Shown here piece after piece: positions 10,714 through 19,944 of a stretch of DNA of 64,000 bases; the stretch's first letter is position 1, and every line of letters begins with the position of its first letter. Source of the DNA: Bacteroidota bacterium (GTDB taxonomy: Bacteria; Bacteroidota; Bacteroidia; AKYH767-A; OLB10). The stretch covers positions 656,206 to 720,205 of the forward strand of contig JADKJB010000001.1 in assembly GCA_016722525.1 (NCBI GenBank), given 5' to 3'. Both the position numbers and the translations under genes were made by a program. The notes under the pieces are model-generated. The model saw only the letters and a program-made list of their open reading frames with translations, had not been told where the DNA came from and did not search any database.

Positions 10714-12207
10714 TTATTCAATAATTAATAGATTACCTAAATGTAAATCGGGTTGAATATGATAAGATAACCCAGTTTCTTTTATTTCACTCACAATAGT
10801 CAATGAATCCACTGTATTGTCGTTGAGTAATATTACCTGAGAATAGTTGTTGTCTCTTAAAAAAAACATCGCAGCTTTTCTGGCTCTGGATGTTGTGGGT
10901 CCATAACGAAATCCACTATTATTACAAATATATTCGCTCGAACCTGTATAAAGATCTCCCCAAACTATATCATAGTGACATAGGGTCTCATAACTCTTTT
11001 TTGAATCTTCGAAATTAATGTGAGGCTTTTTTGAATACCTGACAATTCCAACAGCAAAAGTGAGTATAGCAATTCCAATAAATGAAGTGCGGATAATCGT
11101 ATTGTATTTTTCAGAAAATTTTATTTGAATAAGCTCGCCTGAAATTATACCAAATAATAGCAAAGATGAAGCATACGGATAATAGTCCATTTTAACTTCA
11201 TGAAATATAAAGAAGAGATAATTCACCAACATGAAAGAGGTATATTTAAGTAGTTGGGTGTAGTGGAGTTTTTGTGTTGCTGTTAATACAATTCCAATTA
11301 GTAAGGTGATACAATGAAATCTCAACCATCTTTGTTCGATACCAAAATAATATGACAAATTTTGAGCAATGTTACCCCATGGAGCCATCTTCTGGTCAAT
11401 GGAAGAATAGGTAGATGCAAATGGATTTCCTGTTATAAAGGTATTATAAATGAGAATGGGCAATATTGCAAGGACTACAATACCGATGCTTTTCAATACT
11501 ACAAACAAATTATTTTTAATATTTTGAGAACGGAAAAGATTTTTAACAGGAAGGAATAAAGCAATCGGTAGCAGCATTATCAGGTTGGCAATTCGAAAAT
11601 TAATGGTCAGCGCCAGAAGGAACAAGGAAACATATGGCCTATGATTTAATATAATTCCTGCGGCAAACAGCAAGCCGAATGTTGGAGCTAATGAATTAAT
11701 TCGGGATAGTTCAGTTGTAAAGGGAGCCGATACCATTATTATAAAAATCAAAACAGGAAAAAGCAAATCAAAAATTGAGAATCCACTAGAAGTATTCAAT
11801 TTTAGCGCAATGATGGTCATTAAAATCAGCAAGAAGGTCACTACAAACGGAAAGATAATTTGCCGGTAGGAAATTGGAAACGGTGTAAGCAGCAATGATG
11901 TCCCCGGAGGATACTGATTAATAATTTTTTGAGTTCCCGGGATAACATGGTAGGCATGAGGTGTTACCATGTAACTTATTTCATTCTCGGTAATTTTTAG
12001 TTTTCGAAGTGTGTCAAGCAAATTATGCAAATAGGGACGATTTGTATGATCTGCACATGCTTTGCCATCTGTAAAAGCTTTACTTAAATTTAAGTATCCG
12101 AATTCATCACAACCTATAGGGATTTTTTCGTGTGAGGAACTGAATTTTAAGGCAACACCAAAACTTCCTAAAAAAAGTAATATAAAGTATAAGGAGTATT
12201 TATTCAT
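10714..12207 (-). CDS. Polytopic membrane protein, GT-C-like
   Basis: A 497-residue protein with about 10-12 hydrophobic segments and a soluble C-terminal tail of about 100 residues. The first extracytoplasmic loop carries GCDEFGYLNLSKAF. An acidic pair just after the first helix is the usual catalytic signature of GT-C glycosyltransferases, which use lipid-linked sugars. I recognise no specific family, so GT-C is an inference from topology and this motif. An ATG at 12249 is in frame, but MNKYSLYFILLF at 12207 is a better start and overlaps the upstream AlgJ-like stop by eight bases. It is translationally linked to that gene and to the MBOAT downstream. Confidence 0.55.
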   Translation of the reverse strand: MNKYSLYFILLFLGSFGVALKFSSSHEKIPIGCDEFGYLNLSKAFTDGKACADHTNRPYLHNLLDTLRKLKITENEISYMVTPHAYHVIPGTQKIINQYPPGTSLLLTPFPISYRQIIFPFVVTFLLILMTIIALKLNTSSGFSIFDLLFPVLIFIIMVSAPFTTELSRINSLAPTFGLLFAAGIILNHRPYVSLFLLALTINFRIANLIMLLPIALFLPVKNLFRSQNIKNNLFVVLKSIGIVVLAILPILIYNTFITGNPFASTYSSIDQKMAPWGNIAQNLSYYFGIEQRWLRFHCITLLIGIVLTATQKLHYTQLLKYTSFMLVNYLFFIFHEVKMDYYPYASSLLLFGIISGELIQIKFSEKYNTIIRTSFIGIAILTFAVGIVRYSKKPHINFEDSKKSYETLCHYDIVWGDLYTGSSEYICNNSGFRYGPTTSRARKAAMFFLRDNNYSQVILLNDNTVDSLTIVSEIKETGLSYHIQPDLHLGNLLIIE

Positions 12208-13318
12208 GGAGAAAAGCAGTGTTAAATTGTTCGAAAAAATTATAGCCAAAATCTTTCAGGCTGGGGCCCGTAGCAATCAATAGCACAACATCCCGATTTA
12301 TAATATCCTCCTTTTGTATTTTCCCGGTTAAGGCACCTAGATTATTTTTTTGAGAATCAAATGCGGTTTTGTTGTAATACCAAACTTTTGAATTTTCTGA
12401 AAAGCAGTTTTGGATGATTCCTAAATCATAAAAGTTCCAGATAAAACTATCAGAAATAATTAACACATTTGGTTTTAACCCATTTGTGAACGAGAGTTCA
12501 GGGTATGCCATCAGCGGAGATTCCCATTTCTTCATCAGATTGAGGGAAGCAAGGTAGTCATCATCAGTAAAGTGAGGTGTAGCAGAGGTGGTAATTTCTT
12601 TAATGCTAAATGAAACCAAATCTTTGTGCAGCGCTTTTTCAATTGTTTTTATTAAAGTATCTCCCGCCAGGGAAGCTCCATAGGTACTCCAGTGGGCTCC
12701 GTATTTTGGAATAAGGGGATATTTAGAGGTGTTTTTGATTTCAATAAACCAGGAATCAAAATCAATTACCCAAACATTGTTTTTCAGTAATATATTTTTA
12801 AAATAAGTTTGACTGGTTTTTTCAGAGGCCAATGATGCTGACAGCAAAAATTCAGGAAAATAATTCGCTTTATTTGGAGCAAAGCAAAATACCAATTGAA
12901 TGTGCAGGGAGTCGAGAATTATTTTTGTTTGTTGTAGGGCAAATGTCTTTGAAAACAAAATGGAATCAGTTAACAAATCGCTTCCTTCACGAGCCTTGAT
13001 ATAATTAGGATCATAAATGTAATTTTCCCGGCCCAGTGTCAGATTTGTATTGATGTTTCCGAAAAGCGAGTAATCTGCCTGATTTCTCAGTCTTACGAGT
13101 TCGCCGTTGAAACCGGTATTGTTCTTTAAATACATATCGGCATGCTGTTGAAAATTTCCATTGAACCAGTTGGTTAAATGCATAACAGGTGGAGTGCCTT
13201 TGTCGAAGGCTCCTTGCAAACCGGCAAGCTTGAAAGGATGAAACGAATGCTGGAAAAGAGGGAGAAAAGCCATCAGCCCAAATGCACAAAGAAACCAAGC
13301 AGCGACCTGTTTTTTCAT
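12200..13318 (-). CDS. AlgJ/AlgX-like SGNH acyltransferase partner, module 1
   Basis: A 372-residue protein with an N-terminal membrane anchor or signal (about 5-22) and an otherwise extracytoplasmic body. It has YGAHWSTYGASLAG, matching the HWnxxG block of AlgJ/AlgX-type SGNH proteins, and IISDSFIWNF, which holds the candidate nucleophilic Ser. These enzymes take an acyl group from the MBOAT partner and place it on the polysaccharide. It is first in a three-gene operon with the GT-C-like and MBOAT genes, and divergent from the GT-C-like gene at 13358 with a gap of only about 40 bp, so promoters must be closely packed there. Confidence 0.75.
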   Translation of the reverse strand: MKKQVAAWFLCAFGLMAFLPLFQHSFHPFKLAGLQGAFDKGTPPVMHLTNWFNGNFQQHADMYLKNNTGFNGELVRLRNQADYSLFGNINTNLTLGRENYIYDPNYIKAREGSDLLTDSILFSKTFALQQTKIILDSLHIQLVFCFAPNKANYFPEFLLSASLASEKTSQTYFKNILLKNNVWVIDFDSWFIEIKNTSKYPLIPKYGAHWSTYGASLAGDTLIKTIEKALHKDLVSFSIKEITTSATPHFTDDDYLASLNLMKKWESPLMAYPELSFTNGLKPNVLIISDSFIWNFYDLGIIQNCFSENSKVWYYNKTAFDSQKNNLGALTGKIQKEDIINRDVVLLIATGPSLKDFGYNFFEQFNTAFLHE

Positions 13319-13357
13319 TCTGTACAAATATCCTAAATTGTTTTGTATTTTCAGCCC

Positions 13358-14530
13358 ATGAAATTAAAATGGAATACTTATCAATTTTACGGTGTGGCTG
13401 TGCTGTTGATGATTATTTTAATCTCAGGCCGTTTTTTGGTAAGTGGTAATGATTTTTCTTACTTTTTTGTTGCCGGAACCGATTTCGTGGAACCTTCCAA
13501 AACCGTGACTCCAATTGTGGTTCAGCAAGGTCAGGGTTATGATGGTCAGTTTTTTTACAGATATGCCTTGAATCCTTTTGATTTCTCTCAAACTAATTAT
13601 GGTATCAAAGTGGATTTGGTTCCGTACAGGATGCAGCGAATTGGTTATCCTCTGTTAGTTTGGTTATTTTCTTTGGGTGGCAATGGTGTATTGGTTCCGT
13701 TTTTTCTGGTTTTCGTTAACATGCTTGCGTATTTAGGAATTTTATTTTTTACGCAACGTTTTATTAAATTTTCGAAAGGACGGGAAATACAGGGATTGAT
13801 GACATTTTTTCTTTTTGGAATCTATATGTCTTTAGCACGCGATTTATCTGAAGTTACGGAGTTGTTTTTCTTTTTGGGAGCTGTCTATTATTATTTTAAC
13901 AAGGATATTGTAAAGTTTTCTCTTCTTGCTGCAATGACAGTTTTATGCAGGGAAACATCGGTGTTGGCATTAGCGCCGCTCATTCTAATTGGATGTTTTA
14001 ACACCATTCAATATTCAAAAAAGTATCTAAACCTCTTTTGGTTTGGTTTACCGGTTTTCATTTTTATATCCTGGAAATGGTTTGTCGGAATGCATGTTGA
14101 ATCGGAACAGTTGATTTCTGGTTCTGGTAACCTGGGTATGCCCTTTGTAGGCTTATATCATGGATTTTTAGGTAATTTAGATATTTCAACAACAAAAAAT
14201 AAATTACAATTAATATTTTGGATTTTATATTTTGTCTGGCAATGTTGGCTTATCATAAAAGTTATCTCTGCTATCCGGAAAAATAAGCAGCAAAATCGCC
14301 ACATTTTGATGCCACTATCTGTAATCTATATTACCTGGCTGACGTTTGCAGTATTTTTATCGGCTGCTATTTATATCGACGATTGGTCCTTTGTGCGTGT
14401 CTTTAGCCTATGGAACATGACAGGAATACTAATACTGATTGTATCCCGAAATTCTACTGGAAACGCTTTTAATATATACTCCTGCATATTAATTGTTTTA
14501 ACTCTGGGAAGATTGATTATCAGACCTTGA
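13358..14530 (+). CDS. AZOBR_p60025-like membrane protein for surface glycopolymer formation
   Basis: A 390-residue protein with about nine hydrophobic segments. The first loop has GYDGQFFYRYALNPF followed by PYRMQRIGYPLLVW. This arrangement is what I recall from the AZOBR_p60025 family, GT-C-like membrane proteins tied to surface glycopolymers. The Asp in GYDGQ is a candidate catalytic residue. It lies among acylation modules, consistent with sugar addition to the same polymer. A TTG at 13343 is in frame, but ATG 13358 gives MKLKWNTYQFYG and a normal start. About 175 bp follow before the next gene, with no clear signal. Confidence 0.6.
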   Translation: MKLKWNTYQFYGVAVLLMIILISGRFLVSGNDFSYFFVAGTDFVEPSKTVTPIVVQQGQGYDGQFFYRYALNPFDFSQTNYGIKVDLVPYRMQRIGYPLLVWLFSLGGNGVLVPFFLVFVNMLAYLGILFFTQRFIKFSKGREIQGLMTFFLFGIYMSLARDLSEVTELFFFLGAVYYYFNKDIVKFSLLAAMTVLCRETSVLALAPLILIGCFNTIQYSKKYLNLFWFGLPVFIFISWKWFVGMHVESEQLISGSGNLGMPFVGLYHGFLGNLDISTTKNKLQLIFWILYFVWQCWLIIKVISAIRKNKQQNRHILMPLSVIYITWLTFAVFLSAAIYIDDWSFVRVFSLWNMTGILILIVSRNSTGNAFNIYSCILIVLTLGRLIIRP

Positions 14531-14705
14531 GCTCCATTTAAGACAATAAAGGGATCCAGGCAATAATGTTTAAAAGATGGCTTAAAACCCCTTTAATAAA
14601 CTGTATATTTGCGCCTTTATTTACAATTTTGCGTTCCGCCAGCTAATTGGTTATTGTAAAACCTGAATTGCCTGTTTAATGACCCTCATTCATAAATAAT
14701 AACCT

Positions 14706-16178
14706 GTGATTTTTAATTCATTTCATTATTTATTTTTTCTGCCGGTAGTCACACTGATTTCTTATTTATTACCTGTCAGATTCAGGTGGATGTTAATACT
14801 TGTTTCCAGCTTGTATTTTTATATGGTTTGGGAACCGATTTACATTTTGCTGATTGTATTTTCAATTGTTGTTGATTATTACTGTGGCATAAAAATGGGA
14901 AATCTTCCTACTAAAAAGGAACGAAAACCATACATGGTATTTAGTATGTTTTGTAACCTTGCTAATTTGGCAACCTTTAAATATTTTGATTTTTTTGCCT
15001 CATCCATGAACGATCTTTTCCGGGTGATGCATATGGATTATATGATTCCTATGGCGCATTTGATTTTGCCGCTGGGTATCTCATTTTATACTTTTCAGGC
15101 AATGAGTTATACACTCGATGTTTATAAAGGAAAGGCTGAACCTGTCAGAAATTTTGGAATATTTTCAGTTTTTGTAACTTTTTTCCCGCAATTGGTTGCA
15201 GGCCCCATTGAACGAGTGAAGCATATGCTTCCTCAATACCATTTTAATTACCGTTTCGACTGGGATAAAATGACATCGGGATGCAGATTAATTTTGTTAG
15301 GGCTCTTTAAAAAAATAGTAATTGCCGATCAGCTTAGTTTTATGGTTTCTCACGTATTCAATAATCCTGCAGATGCTCATGGCCCGGCAATTTATCTTGC
15401 ATCTTTACTTTTTGTGCAACAGGTATATTGTGATTTTTCCGGGTATTCAGATATCGCCAGAGGTTCAGCCAGATTATTGGGTATCGACCTTATGGAAAAT
15501 TTTAAGTTGCCTTTGTTTGCAAAATCCTATACCGCATTTTGGGGTCAGTGGCACATCTCTTTAATGAATTGGTTTAGGGATTATATAATGTTCCCTTTGG
15601 TTAAGGCAGGATGGAAATGGCCCTTTGTGTTTTTACTGGTATTCTTTATCAGTGGATTCTGGCATGGAGCGAACTGGACCTTCGTGGTGTGGGGACTATA
15701 TAATGGAATCATGGTTATTTATACAAAATCAACATTGAAATTCCGTTCAGCATTTCTTGATAAAATTGGTTTAAAGAATTATAGTGGACTCCGTCATGTG
15801 ATTCAATCCATTTGTGTAGTGCATATTTTTGCATTCGGAGCTGTTTTTTTCAGATCAAATACCATTCAGGATTCATTCATTTTGATCAGTAATTTATTTA
15901 CTGATTTTGCTCCTGCAGTTAAACAAATCATAGCAAATGAAAATAATGTCCGTCAGGAGTTACTATATCTTGGTAAGGATGCTGTTTCTTTTTATATAAT
16001 TATGATGTTTGTTTTTCTTCTTGAATTATTTCAATTTAATTTGTTACATCGTTCAGTTGATGAATTCGTAAATAGATTTCACCCTGTCATGAGATACCTG
16101 TTGTATGCCGGAGTGGTGATTTCTATTATCCTGATGTCTAATATTCCCGAAGTTCCCTTTATTTATTTTCAGTTTTAG
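14706..16178 (+). CDS. MBOAT family O-acyltransferase, module 2
   Basis: A 490-residue polytopic protein. The GTG start is chosen because MIFNSFHYLFFLPVV is the standard MBOAT opening. Signature blocks are FWGQWHISLMNWFRDYIMFP and FISGFWHGANWTFVVWG with the catalytic His. It is the most divergent of the three MBOATs here: the post-WH block reads YIMFPLV rather than the YIPLGGN of modules 1 and 3. This suggests a different acyl donor or polymer. It ends FIYFQF and lies three bases before an SGNH-like gene, its probable partner. Confidence 0.92.
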   Translation: MIFNSFHYLFFLPVVTLISYLLPVRFRWMLILVSSLYFYMVWEPIYILLIVFSIVVDYYCGIKMGNLPTKKERKPYMVFSMFCNLANLATFKYFDFFASSMNDLFRVMHMDYMIPMAHLILPLGISFYTFQAMSYTLDVYKGKAEPVRNFGIFSVFVTFFPQLVAGPIERVKHMLPQYHFNYRFDWDKMTSGCRLILLGLFKKIVIADQLSFMVSHVFNNPADAHGPAIYLASLLFVQQVYCDFSGYSDIARGSARLLGIDLMENFKLPLFAKSYTAFWGQWHISLMNWFRDYIMFPLVKAGWKWPFVFLLVFFISGFWHGANWTFVVWGLYNGIMVIYTKSTLKFRSAFLDKIGLKNYSGLRHVIQSICVVHIFAFGAVFFRSNTIQDSFILISNLFTDFAPAVKQIIANENNVRQELLYLGKDAVSFYIIMMFVFLLELFQFNLLHRSVDEFVNRFHPVMRYLLYAGVVISIILMSNIPEVPFIYFQF

Positions 16179-16181
16179 CCA

Positions 16182-17106
16182 ATGATGAAAAACCGGATAT
16201 TCAGATACCTTTTTATTTGCAGCAATACTTGTTTTTGCGGATCAGGTTGCCGGCACAGTAATTTCCAGTCTGGCAAAATTACAAACTGCCGATGATCGTA
16301 TTGGAAAACTAAATAATGGTGAAATAATCACAGATATTGCAATTCTTGGCTCATCAAGAGCACTTAATAATTACAGTCCGGTTATTATTTCCAAGGCCAC
16401 AGGTCATTCCTGCTACAATTTTGGAGTAAGCGGTTCCGATATTTTATTTCATGAGACTGTACTTGACCTGATCCTGAGCCAGCCTCACAAGCCGAAATTA
16501 ATTATTTACAATATTGATGACCGTGGTATCTTTTTTACCTTTGATGGAATTGTTTACAGGAAAGATGTGTTGTATCCGTTCGTTGATAATGCTATCGTTA
16601 ATAAAAATGTTTGTCATCAACTTAATAAATGGACTTTTGCCACCTATTTGAGTAAAACCTATCGCCAAAATGTAAATTTCATCAATTCCATGAAATATCT
16701 GGTGGATGGGAAGGAGCTTCCCGATTACAAAACAACAAAATTCGATAGTTTTGGTGCCAACTTGCTGGAACAGAGAGCTGGTGATCCGGTACCCACTTTC
16801 CTGCATCCTGATTATGATCTGAGTGTCTTGATCCCGGATACTGCCTATCTGCAATCTTTCCAGCGAATACAGGAAAAATGTAAGCTAAATAATATCAAAC
16901 TAGTTTTATCTTTGCCACCCTTATATGCCGATAATACCCCGGGGTTTAAAGAATTGATATTGAGCAAAAAATTCAATGAAGTGGAATTTTGGGATTTCAC
17001 AAGTCATATGCAGGATTCTTCCTGTTTCTTTAATCCCGATCATATGAATCGAAAGGGAGCTGAAATATTCTCCGGAATGGTTGCAAACAAAATTAAACTA
17101 CACTAG
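16182..17106 (+). CDS. SGNH-hydrolase-like partner protein, module 2, interrupted by one frameshift
   Basis: Repaired length is 307 residues. ATG 16182 begins MMKNRIFRY; removing one T from the T5 run at 16210-16214 continues LLFAAILVFADQ, a normal N-terminal membrane anchor, and the frame then stays open to 17106. Catalytic blocks are AILGSSRALNNYSP (nucleophile Ser) and FNPDHMNRKGAEIFS (Asp and His of the DxxH motif), typical of SGNH/GDSL proteins. It is shorter than the AlgJ-like proteins of modules 1 and 3. It lies between two MBOAT genes, three bases after one and seven before the next, so it probably serves the first. Confidence 0.75.
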
Positions 17107-17113
17107 TTACTGT

Positions 17114-18541
17114 ATGGTTTTCAGTTCTCCCATATTTCTCTTTCTGTTTCTGCCGGTAACACTTTTACTTGCTTATTTATCGCAACGTTTCAAGTGGAAA
17201 AATACAGTGCTGTTAATTCTGAGCGTATTTTTCTATGCTTTCGGAGAAGGAGAAATGGTGATACTGATGTTTGGCTCTATCACACTGAATTATTTTGTTG
17301 GAAAGTGGGTGGGTAGAGATAAAGGTAAAACAGCAATCACCGTAGGAATTATTCTTAACATTTTGTTACTGGTAATTTTTAAGTATGCCAATTTCGCCAT
17401 CGAAAATTTAAATTTAATGCTTGCCTCTTTCGGTGCTGCTCAAATACAAATGGTACATATAAAACTCCCGGTAGGAATTTCCTTTTATACTTTTCATAGT
17501 ATGTCGTACCTGATTGATGTTTACCGCAGGCAAAATCAATCACAAAAATCATATATCGATCTTGCTTTGTATATCTGTCTGTTTCCTCAACTTGTTGCCG
17601 GACCGATAATCCGGTATAAGGATATAGCAAAGCAAATTCATGATCGCACATTAGGATCTCACAGGTTTCAGCTGGGGCTGGAACGTTTTATAATCGGGTT
17701 AGGAAAGAAAGTAATTGTAGCGAATTCGTTAGGATCCTGTGCTGATCTTGTTTTTGGACTCGACCCTTCTCAACTTACTTCTCCTTCTGCATGGTTTGGA
17801 ATTATTTGCTATTCGATGCAGCTCTATTTTGATTTCTCAGCTTATTCCGATATGGCTATCGGTCTGGCAAAAATGCTTGGATTTGACTTCCTTGAAAATT
17901 TCAGATTCCCGTATAAATCAAAATCTATCCGGGAATTCTGGCAAAGATGGCACATATCACTTTCAAATTGGTTCAGGGACTATCTTTATATTCCTCTCGG
18001 AGGAAATAAGGTAAGCCCGGGTAGAGTTTATATAAATTTGTTTATCGTGTTTTTTCTCACAGGATTATGGCATGGAGCCAGTTGGAATTTCGTCGTATGG
18101 GGTCTCTTACATGGACTGTTTATGATTATTGAAAGAGTGGGATTTGGAAAAATTCTGACTAAACTTCCAAGCCCTGTTCAACACCTTTACACCTTGTTTG
18201 TAGTTGTTATTGCATGGGTGTTTTTCAGAGCACCTGACATTGGCCATTCATGGAATTTTATTTCATCTATGTTTGGAATGAATAACACTAATAACTTTAC
18301 TATTGATTTATTGTGGAACAGAGAAGTTGGCTTTTCCTTTCTGATAGGTTTGATCATGGCATTCGACGGATTTAACCTGATATTAAGAAAATTGTATAAA
18401 GTAATTTACCGGTCTAATGTAAAATCAGGTCGTATGGTATTTGAAAATTGCAAAACATTATTTTTACTAGCTGTATTTATATATGCTGCACTAACGGTTG
18501 CTGCAGGAAGTTATAACCCTTTTATTTATTTCAGATTCTGA
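17114..18541 (+). CDS. MBOAT family O-acyltransferase, module 3
   Basis: A 475-residue polytopic membrane protein. The start at 17114 gives MVFSSPIFLFLFLPVTLL, matching other family members; an in-frame ATG at 17081 would overlap the upstream gene. Signature blocks: FWQRWHISLSNWFRDYLYIP and LTGLWHGASWNFVVWG with the catalytic His. It closely resembles the MBOAT of module 1, including the ending NPFIYF, so these two are likely paralogues. Its stop codon overlaps the start of the AlgX-like gene by one base, the strongest sign that these two work together. Confidence 0.93.
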   Translation: MVFSSPIFLFLFLPVTLLLAYLSQRFKWKNTVLLILSVFFYAFGEGEMVILMFGSITLNYFVGKWVGRDKGKTAITVGIILNILLLVIFKYANFAIENLNLMLASFGAAQIQMVHIKLPVGISFYTFHSMSYLIDVYRRQNQSQKSYIDLALYICLFPQLVAGPIIRYKDIAKQIHDRTLGSHRFQLGLERFIIGLGKKVIVANSLGSCADLVFGLDPSQLTSPSAWFGIICYSMQLYFDFSAYSDMAIGLAKMLGFDFLENFRFPYKSKSIREFWQRWHISLSNWFRDYLYIPLGGNKVSPGRVYINLFIVFFLTGLWHGASWNFVVWGLLHGLFMIIERVGFGKILTKLPSPVQHLYTLFVVVIAWVFFRAPDIGHSWNFISSMFGMNNTNNFTIDLLWNREVGFSFLIGLIMAFDGFNLILRKLYKVIYRSNVKSGRMVFENCKTLFLLAVFIYAALTVAAGSYNPFIYFRF

Positions 18542-19848
18542 TGATGAAAGGTATATTAAAATATTTCGTTCTTGTAATTTATTTGCTGGCTCTGTCGTAC
18601 CTGATTTTAGAACAGATACTGCCAAATAAATATGTCATGTATGGATCAAGCGTCGTCCTCACTGCAATTTCTTTTGTTTTATTAAGGAAGCATATTTCAT
18701 ACTACCCGTTTTATAAATTCTTTCTTATTTTTACTTTTATATTTCTCATTACAGTCCCTTTAATTGGAAGAAAAGAGTCAACGAGTTTTGAGAAACGGAC
18801 ACTTGCTGAATTTCCACAATTCAGAGCCAGTAACATCTGGAAGTTCTTTTTTCAGTATCAGGATTATTTTAACGACCGGTTTGCATTCCGTAATGAAGCG
18901 GTGCAGGCTATCAGCAAATTTCGTTTTCGGATATTTCGTGTGTCTCCAATGCCTCATCTTGTTCAGGTTGGTCAGGATGACTGGTTGTTTACCAGCAGAG
19001 ATGAATATATAAATGATACATCCACACCCTTTACAAAAGAACAGCTGGATTCAGTAATATTAAATCTGCAAATAGTAACAAAATATTTTGATATCAGGAA
19101 TATCAAATATTATTACGCCATGATCCCGATTAAAGAACGTATTTATCCTGAGTATATGCCAGGCGATTTGCGAAAGCGAATGACGTTCTCTAAGGCAGCC
19201 CAATTGAATGAAGCACTGAAGCAGCACCCTGAAATCCGTGCAATTGATGTCAAAGATGTATTAATAGCCGGCAAGCAAGTTCGTCCAACATTTTACACTA
19301 CCGATACCCATTGGAACGAATACGGCGCATTTCTGGGTTACCGAAAAATTATTGAACGGGTCAGACAAGATTTTCCTCAAATTGTTCCTTTTGAGATATC
19401 TGATTTTTCAATAGATTCATCGGTAACCGATGCTGGTGACTTACAGGTACTGATGGGTTTCAGAGATGTGATGAAATTTAATCATTATCATTTGAAACGG
19501 AAAAACGGTCCCATCCCTCTGGTTGTGGATTCTACTTATTTATGTGTTTCCAACAAACGTTACAGCATACGTGAAATGCCCGAAAAAGTCAGTGGATTAA
19601 AATTGTTTCTTGTTCGTGATAGCTTTACTGAATATCTCAGGATTTTCATAACACCTAATTTCGACCGGACGGTATTTGCGTGGATGCCCGTTGTTCCGGT
19701 TGCAAATGTTGTGCAGGAAGCACCTCAGGTGGTTATACACGAAATTTTAGAACATTTTGTTACCTATACGAAGCAGCTTCCTCCCGAAATTGCCGGAGAT
19801 ACTCTTTTCCTGAATCAATATTTCCCAGGGTTTGTGAGTAAAAAGTAA
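18541..19848 (+). CDS. AlgX/AlgJ-like O-acetyltransferase partner, module 3
   Basis: A 435-residue protein with two N-terminal hydrophobic segments (about 5-25 and 57-75) and a large extracytoplasmic domain. Family marks: YFNDRFAFRNEAV, VQVGQDDWLFTS, TDTHWNEYGAFLGYR with the catalytic His, LVRDSFTEYL with the candidate nucleophile Ser, and the closing APQVVIHEILEHF. AlgJ/AlgX proteins transfer acetyl groups to alginate in Pseudomonas; here the polymer is unknown. TGATG joins it to the MBOAT stop, so the two are translationally coupled. A hairpin directly follows the stop codon and ends the plus-strand acylation block. Confidence 0.88.
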   Translation: MMKGILKYFVLVIYLLALSYLILEQILPNKYVMYGSSVVLTAISFVLLRKHISYYPFYKFFLIFTFIFLITVPLIGRKESTSFEKRTLAEFPQFRASNIWKFFFQYQDYFNDRFAFRNEAVQAISKFRFRIFRVSPMPHLVQVGQDDWLFTSRDEYINDTSTPFTKEQLDSVILNLQIVTKYFDIRNIKYYYAMIPIKERIYPEYMPGDLRKRMTFSKAAQLNEALKQHPEIRAIDVKDVLIAGKQVRPTFYTTDTHWNEYGAFLGYRKIIERVRQDFPQIVPFEISDFSIDSSVTDAGDLQVLMGFRDVMKFNHYHLKRKNGPIPLVVDSTYLCVSNKRYSIREMPEKVSGLKLFLVRDSFTEYLRIFITPNFDRTVFAWMPVVPVANVVQEAPQVVIHEILEHFVTYTKQLPPEIAGDTLFLNQYFPGFVSKK

Positions 19849-19869
19849 AACCCCTTTCGGGTTATTTTT
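19849..19869 (+). terminator. Intrinsic terminator after the acylation block
   Basis: AACCC (19849-19853) pairs with GGGTT (19859-19863) around the loop CTTTC, and a T-run at 19865-19869 follows. It starts directly after the stop codon of the AlgX-like gene. Confidence 0.55.
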
Positions 19870-19944
19870 AAAATTTTCTCCTTACTGCCTGAAACCAGTA
19901 AATCGTTTTCTTGCTGAATGCTTTTTTTTCAAAGTACACTGTTG

